From assembly GCA_027314515.1 (NCBI GenBank), contig DAHVAR010000073.1, forward strand, positions 62,001-126,000: 64,000 nt of DNA, given 5' to 3'. A model generated the notes under the pieces. The model saw only the letters and a list, made by a program, of their open reading frames with translations. It was not told where the DNA came from and searched no databases. The DNA comes from Actinomycetota bacterium. GTDB lineage: Bacteria > Actinomycetota > Actinomycetes > Streptosporangiales > Streptosporangiaceae. Both the position numbers and the translations under genes were made by a program. Position 1 is the stretch's first letter. Every line of letters starts with the position of its first letter. This document shows, piece by piece, positions 62,370 to 64,000 of this stretch.

Positions 62370-64000
62370 TCAGATCAGCGCGGCGGGGTCAAGCTGGACG
62401 TGGATCACCCCCGGTTCCTTCGCCGCACTCCTGACGGCCTGCCCGGCACGCAGCGCCAGCGCCAGCGATGTGCCTTCTGACCTGGGCACCCGCACCAGGT
62501 AACGAACGGTTTCCGGCTCCGGCCCGGCCGAGCCCGCCCGGTTTCCGGCAGCGGGAAACGGCCCGAGGAGCTCAGCGTCGGGTGGCAGCGTCAGCCCGTC
62601 CAGGAAGGCGCTGGCAGCTCGCTCCGGCCCGGTCACCGCCGCCATCCGCGCGGTCGGCGGGAACCTCAGCTCAGCTCTGTCGGTTAGCTCTCGATCGGCA
62701 TGGGTGGCCGGGTCCCAGCGAACGAGTGCCTGTACCGCCGGCTGTGCGCCGTCAGCCACGACGACGACGCTCCCCCCGGCGGCCGCCGGCCGGACCAGCG
62801 CGGCGGCATTCATCCACCGCCGCAAGGCTTCCTCGGCGGCCCGCAGGCTGGCCAGCCCGAGCATGGCCCAGCCGTCCAGCAGGATCGCTCCGGCATATCC
62901 GCTGCCGGCCACTGGCTCGGCACCCGGCGTCGCGACCACGACGGCAGGATCCTCGCCCACGGTGACGAGTACCTGGCTGCCGCCCGAGGTCAGCACGGGT
63001 ACTCCCGCGAACGCGCGGCCCAGCTCCTCAGCGGTCCGGCGGGCACCGGTCACCAGAGCGCGCAGCCCCTGGTGACCGCACCGGCGGCAGCTTCGGCCGA
63101 TCGCCGATCCGCACCATCCGCACCGCAGTGGCGCCTGCGCGCCGGGCAGCTCGGCCGGCCCGCCGCACTCGCACCGGGCCGGGGAATGGCAGCGCTCGCA
63201 GGCTACCGCGGCGAGATAGCCGCGCCGTGGCACCTGGAACAGCACGGGCCCGAAGGCCAGCGCCGCCCGTGCGGTCCGCAGCGCAAGGCCCGGCAGCCGG
63301 GCGTACCGCGCGGCCTCATCCCTGGTCAGCTCGGCATCCGCGCCGGCCGCTTGCACGGCGGGCGCGCACCGGCGGACTACCGGGCGGCTGGCCTGCAGCG
63401 GGCGCGCCCAGCCGGACGCGATGAGCTGCGCGGCCTCAGCCGTCCGGGCAAACCCCCCGATGAGCGCGGCGCAGCGAGCCCGGTGCGCTCGCAGCGCCAG
63501 GACCTCTCTCGCATGCGGATACGGCGCCCGCGGCTCGGCGTGCAAGTCGTCGCCCTCGTCCCAGAGCACGACCAGGCCAAGGTCGCGCACCGGCGCGAAC
63601 ATGACCGACCGCGTGCCCGCCACCACGGCGACCTCACCGCGCGCTGCCGCCAGCCAGCGCCGGTAGCGCTCGGCCGGCCCGAGGCTGGCCATCAGCGCCA
63701 CGTGCCGGCCAGGCCCGAGCGCCGCGCACAGGGCCGAGTCGACGAGAGTCAGGTCGCGGGAGTCGGGGACGACCACAACGGCTCCGCGGCCCGATCCGGC
63801 AGCCGCGGCAACCGCTCGCGCGATCTCGGCCGGCCAGTCGCGGCCGGGTAGCGCGGACCAGACGGCACGCGGACTGCGGCCGTCAGCCAGTGCCGCGAGA
63901 AAGGACGGCCCGTCCGGATAGCGGCCCCACAGCAGGTCTGGCGCCTGGCCCGCCGCCGCCCCGCCCGGCCCAACCTGCCCCGCCGGCCCAACCTGCCCCG
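62370..64000 (-). CDS. priA: Primosomal protein N' (PriA), 5' end outside window
   Basis: At least 543 residues; the frame is open to base 64000. The zinc-binding region CERCHSPARCECGG ... LRCGWCGSAIGRSCRRCG is present, with the PriA-type C-terminal domain (RELTDRAELRFPPTARMAAVTG). The Walker A and DEAH-type helicase motifs expected near VVVVPDSRDLTLVD are degenerate, as in other actinobacterial PriA-like proteins. It probably acts in replication restart without helicase activity (family knowledge). The start is beyond the window. Confidence 0.92.
   Translation of the reverse strand, partial: GQVGPAGQVGPGGAAAGQAPDLLWGRYPDGPSFLAALADGRSPRAVWSALPGRDWPAEIARAVAAAAGSGRGAVVVVPDSRDLTLVDSALCAALGPGRHVALMASLGPAERYRRWLAAARGEVAVVAGTRSVMFAPVRDLGLVVLWDEGDDLHAEPRAPYPHAREVLALRAHRARCAALIGGFARTAEAAQLIASGWARPLQASRPVVRRCAPAVQAAGADAELTRDEAARYARLPGLALRTARAALAFGPVLFQVPRRGYLAAVACERCHSPARCECGGPAELPGAQAPLRCGWCGSAIGRSCRRCGHQGLRALVTGARRTAEELGRAFAGVPVLTSGGSQVLVTVGEDPAVVVATPGAEPVAGSGYAGAILLDGWAMLGLASLRAAEEALRRWMNAAALVRPAAAGGSVVVVADGAQPAVQALVRWDPATHADRELTDRAELRFPPTARMAAVTGPERAASAFLDGLTLPPDAELLGPFPAAGNRAGSAGPEPETVRYLVRVPRSEGTSLALALRAGQAVRSAAKEPGVIHVQLDPAALI

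Overview
The window is high-GC DNA with dense, often 4-bp-overlapping genes and frequent GTG starts. The gene families present (MoxR/DUF58/TgpA cluster, DUF3040, DUF2786, LLM-type and PPOX-type F420 enzymes, aroC-aroK-aroB-aroQ near pepQ-efp-nusB, ATPase-motif-poor PriA) point to an actinomycete (Actinomycetota). I cannot name the genus. Bases 1 and 64000 both fall inside genes (MoxR ATPase, priA).

Layout. 1-5.0 kb: MoxR ATPase, DUF58 protein and transglutaminase-like membrane protein in one operon. 5.0-6.9 kb: DUF3040 protein and dinB. 6.9-19.7 kb: an accessory zone full of broken genes. It holds a DUF4097 remnant, a TetR gene split by an IS701-type transposase remnant, a frameshifted ABC-2 type permease, a sulfotransferase gene cut by a complete-looking 1568-bp IS3-family element, a SnoaL-like gene with an internal TGA, a Nudix gene running into a tyrosine-recombinase fragment, a second recombinase fragment, and a DUF6788/ISKra4 element that abuts a truncated PadR gene. 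One intact unit lies inside it: a MacAB-like exporter with adaptor, ATPase, FtsX permease and lipoprotein (12.2-16.5 kb).

19.9-28.9 kb (minus strand): aroC-aroK-aroB-aroQ, an LLM flavin/F420 enzyme, a type II NADH dehydrogenase, pepQ (apparently frameshifted), efp, nusB and an acetamidase/formamidase. 29.1-36.2 kb: a membrane-anchored protein, an HxlR regulator, a hipA remnant, convergent proB/proA genes whose stop codons share one CTAG, a coiled-coil protein and an SseB-like protein. 36.4-42.7 kb: a two-gene conserved unit, aldose epimerase, mobA-like and xdhC molybdenum-enzyme accessory genes, a PPOX enzyme and a vapBC toxin-antitoxin pair.

42.7-62.3 kb: riboflavin genes ribE-ribBA-ribH under an FMN riboswitch. 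A second, nearly identical FMN riboswitch lies 3.2 kb upstream, and a MacB-like ABC exporter sits between the two copies. Beyond it lies the most unusual locus. A xylose/ribose-type ABC importer (binding protein, single-domain ATPase, permease) is preceded by an OmpR-type response regulator and by an 891-residue protein that joins a complete sugar-type ABC ATPase to GAF-like regions and a full histidine kinase. Housekeeping genes follow (rpe, rsmB, fmt, def, priA). ribD, often found between rpe and ribE in relatives, is absent here.

The strongest candidates for new biology are the ABC-ATPase/histidine-kinase fusion with its importer operon, and the duplicated FMN riboswitch that may place an ABC exporter under flavin control.
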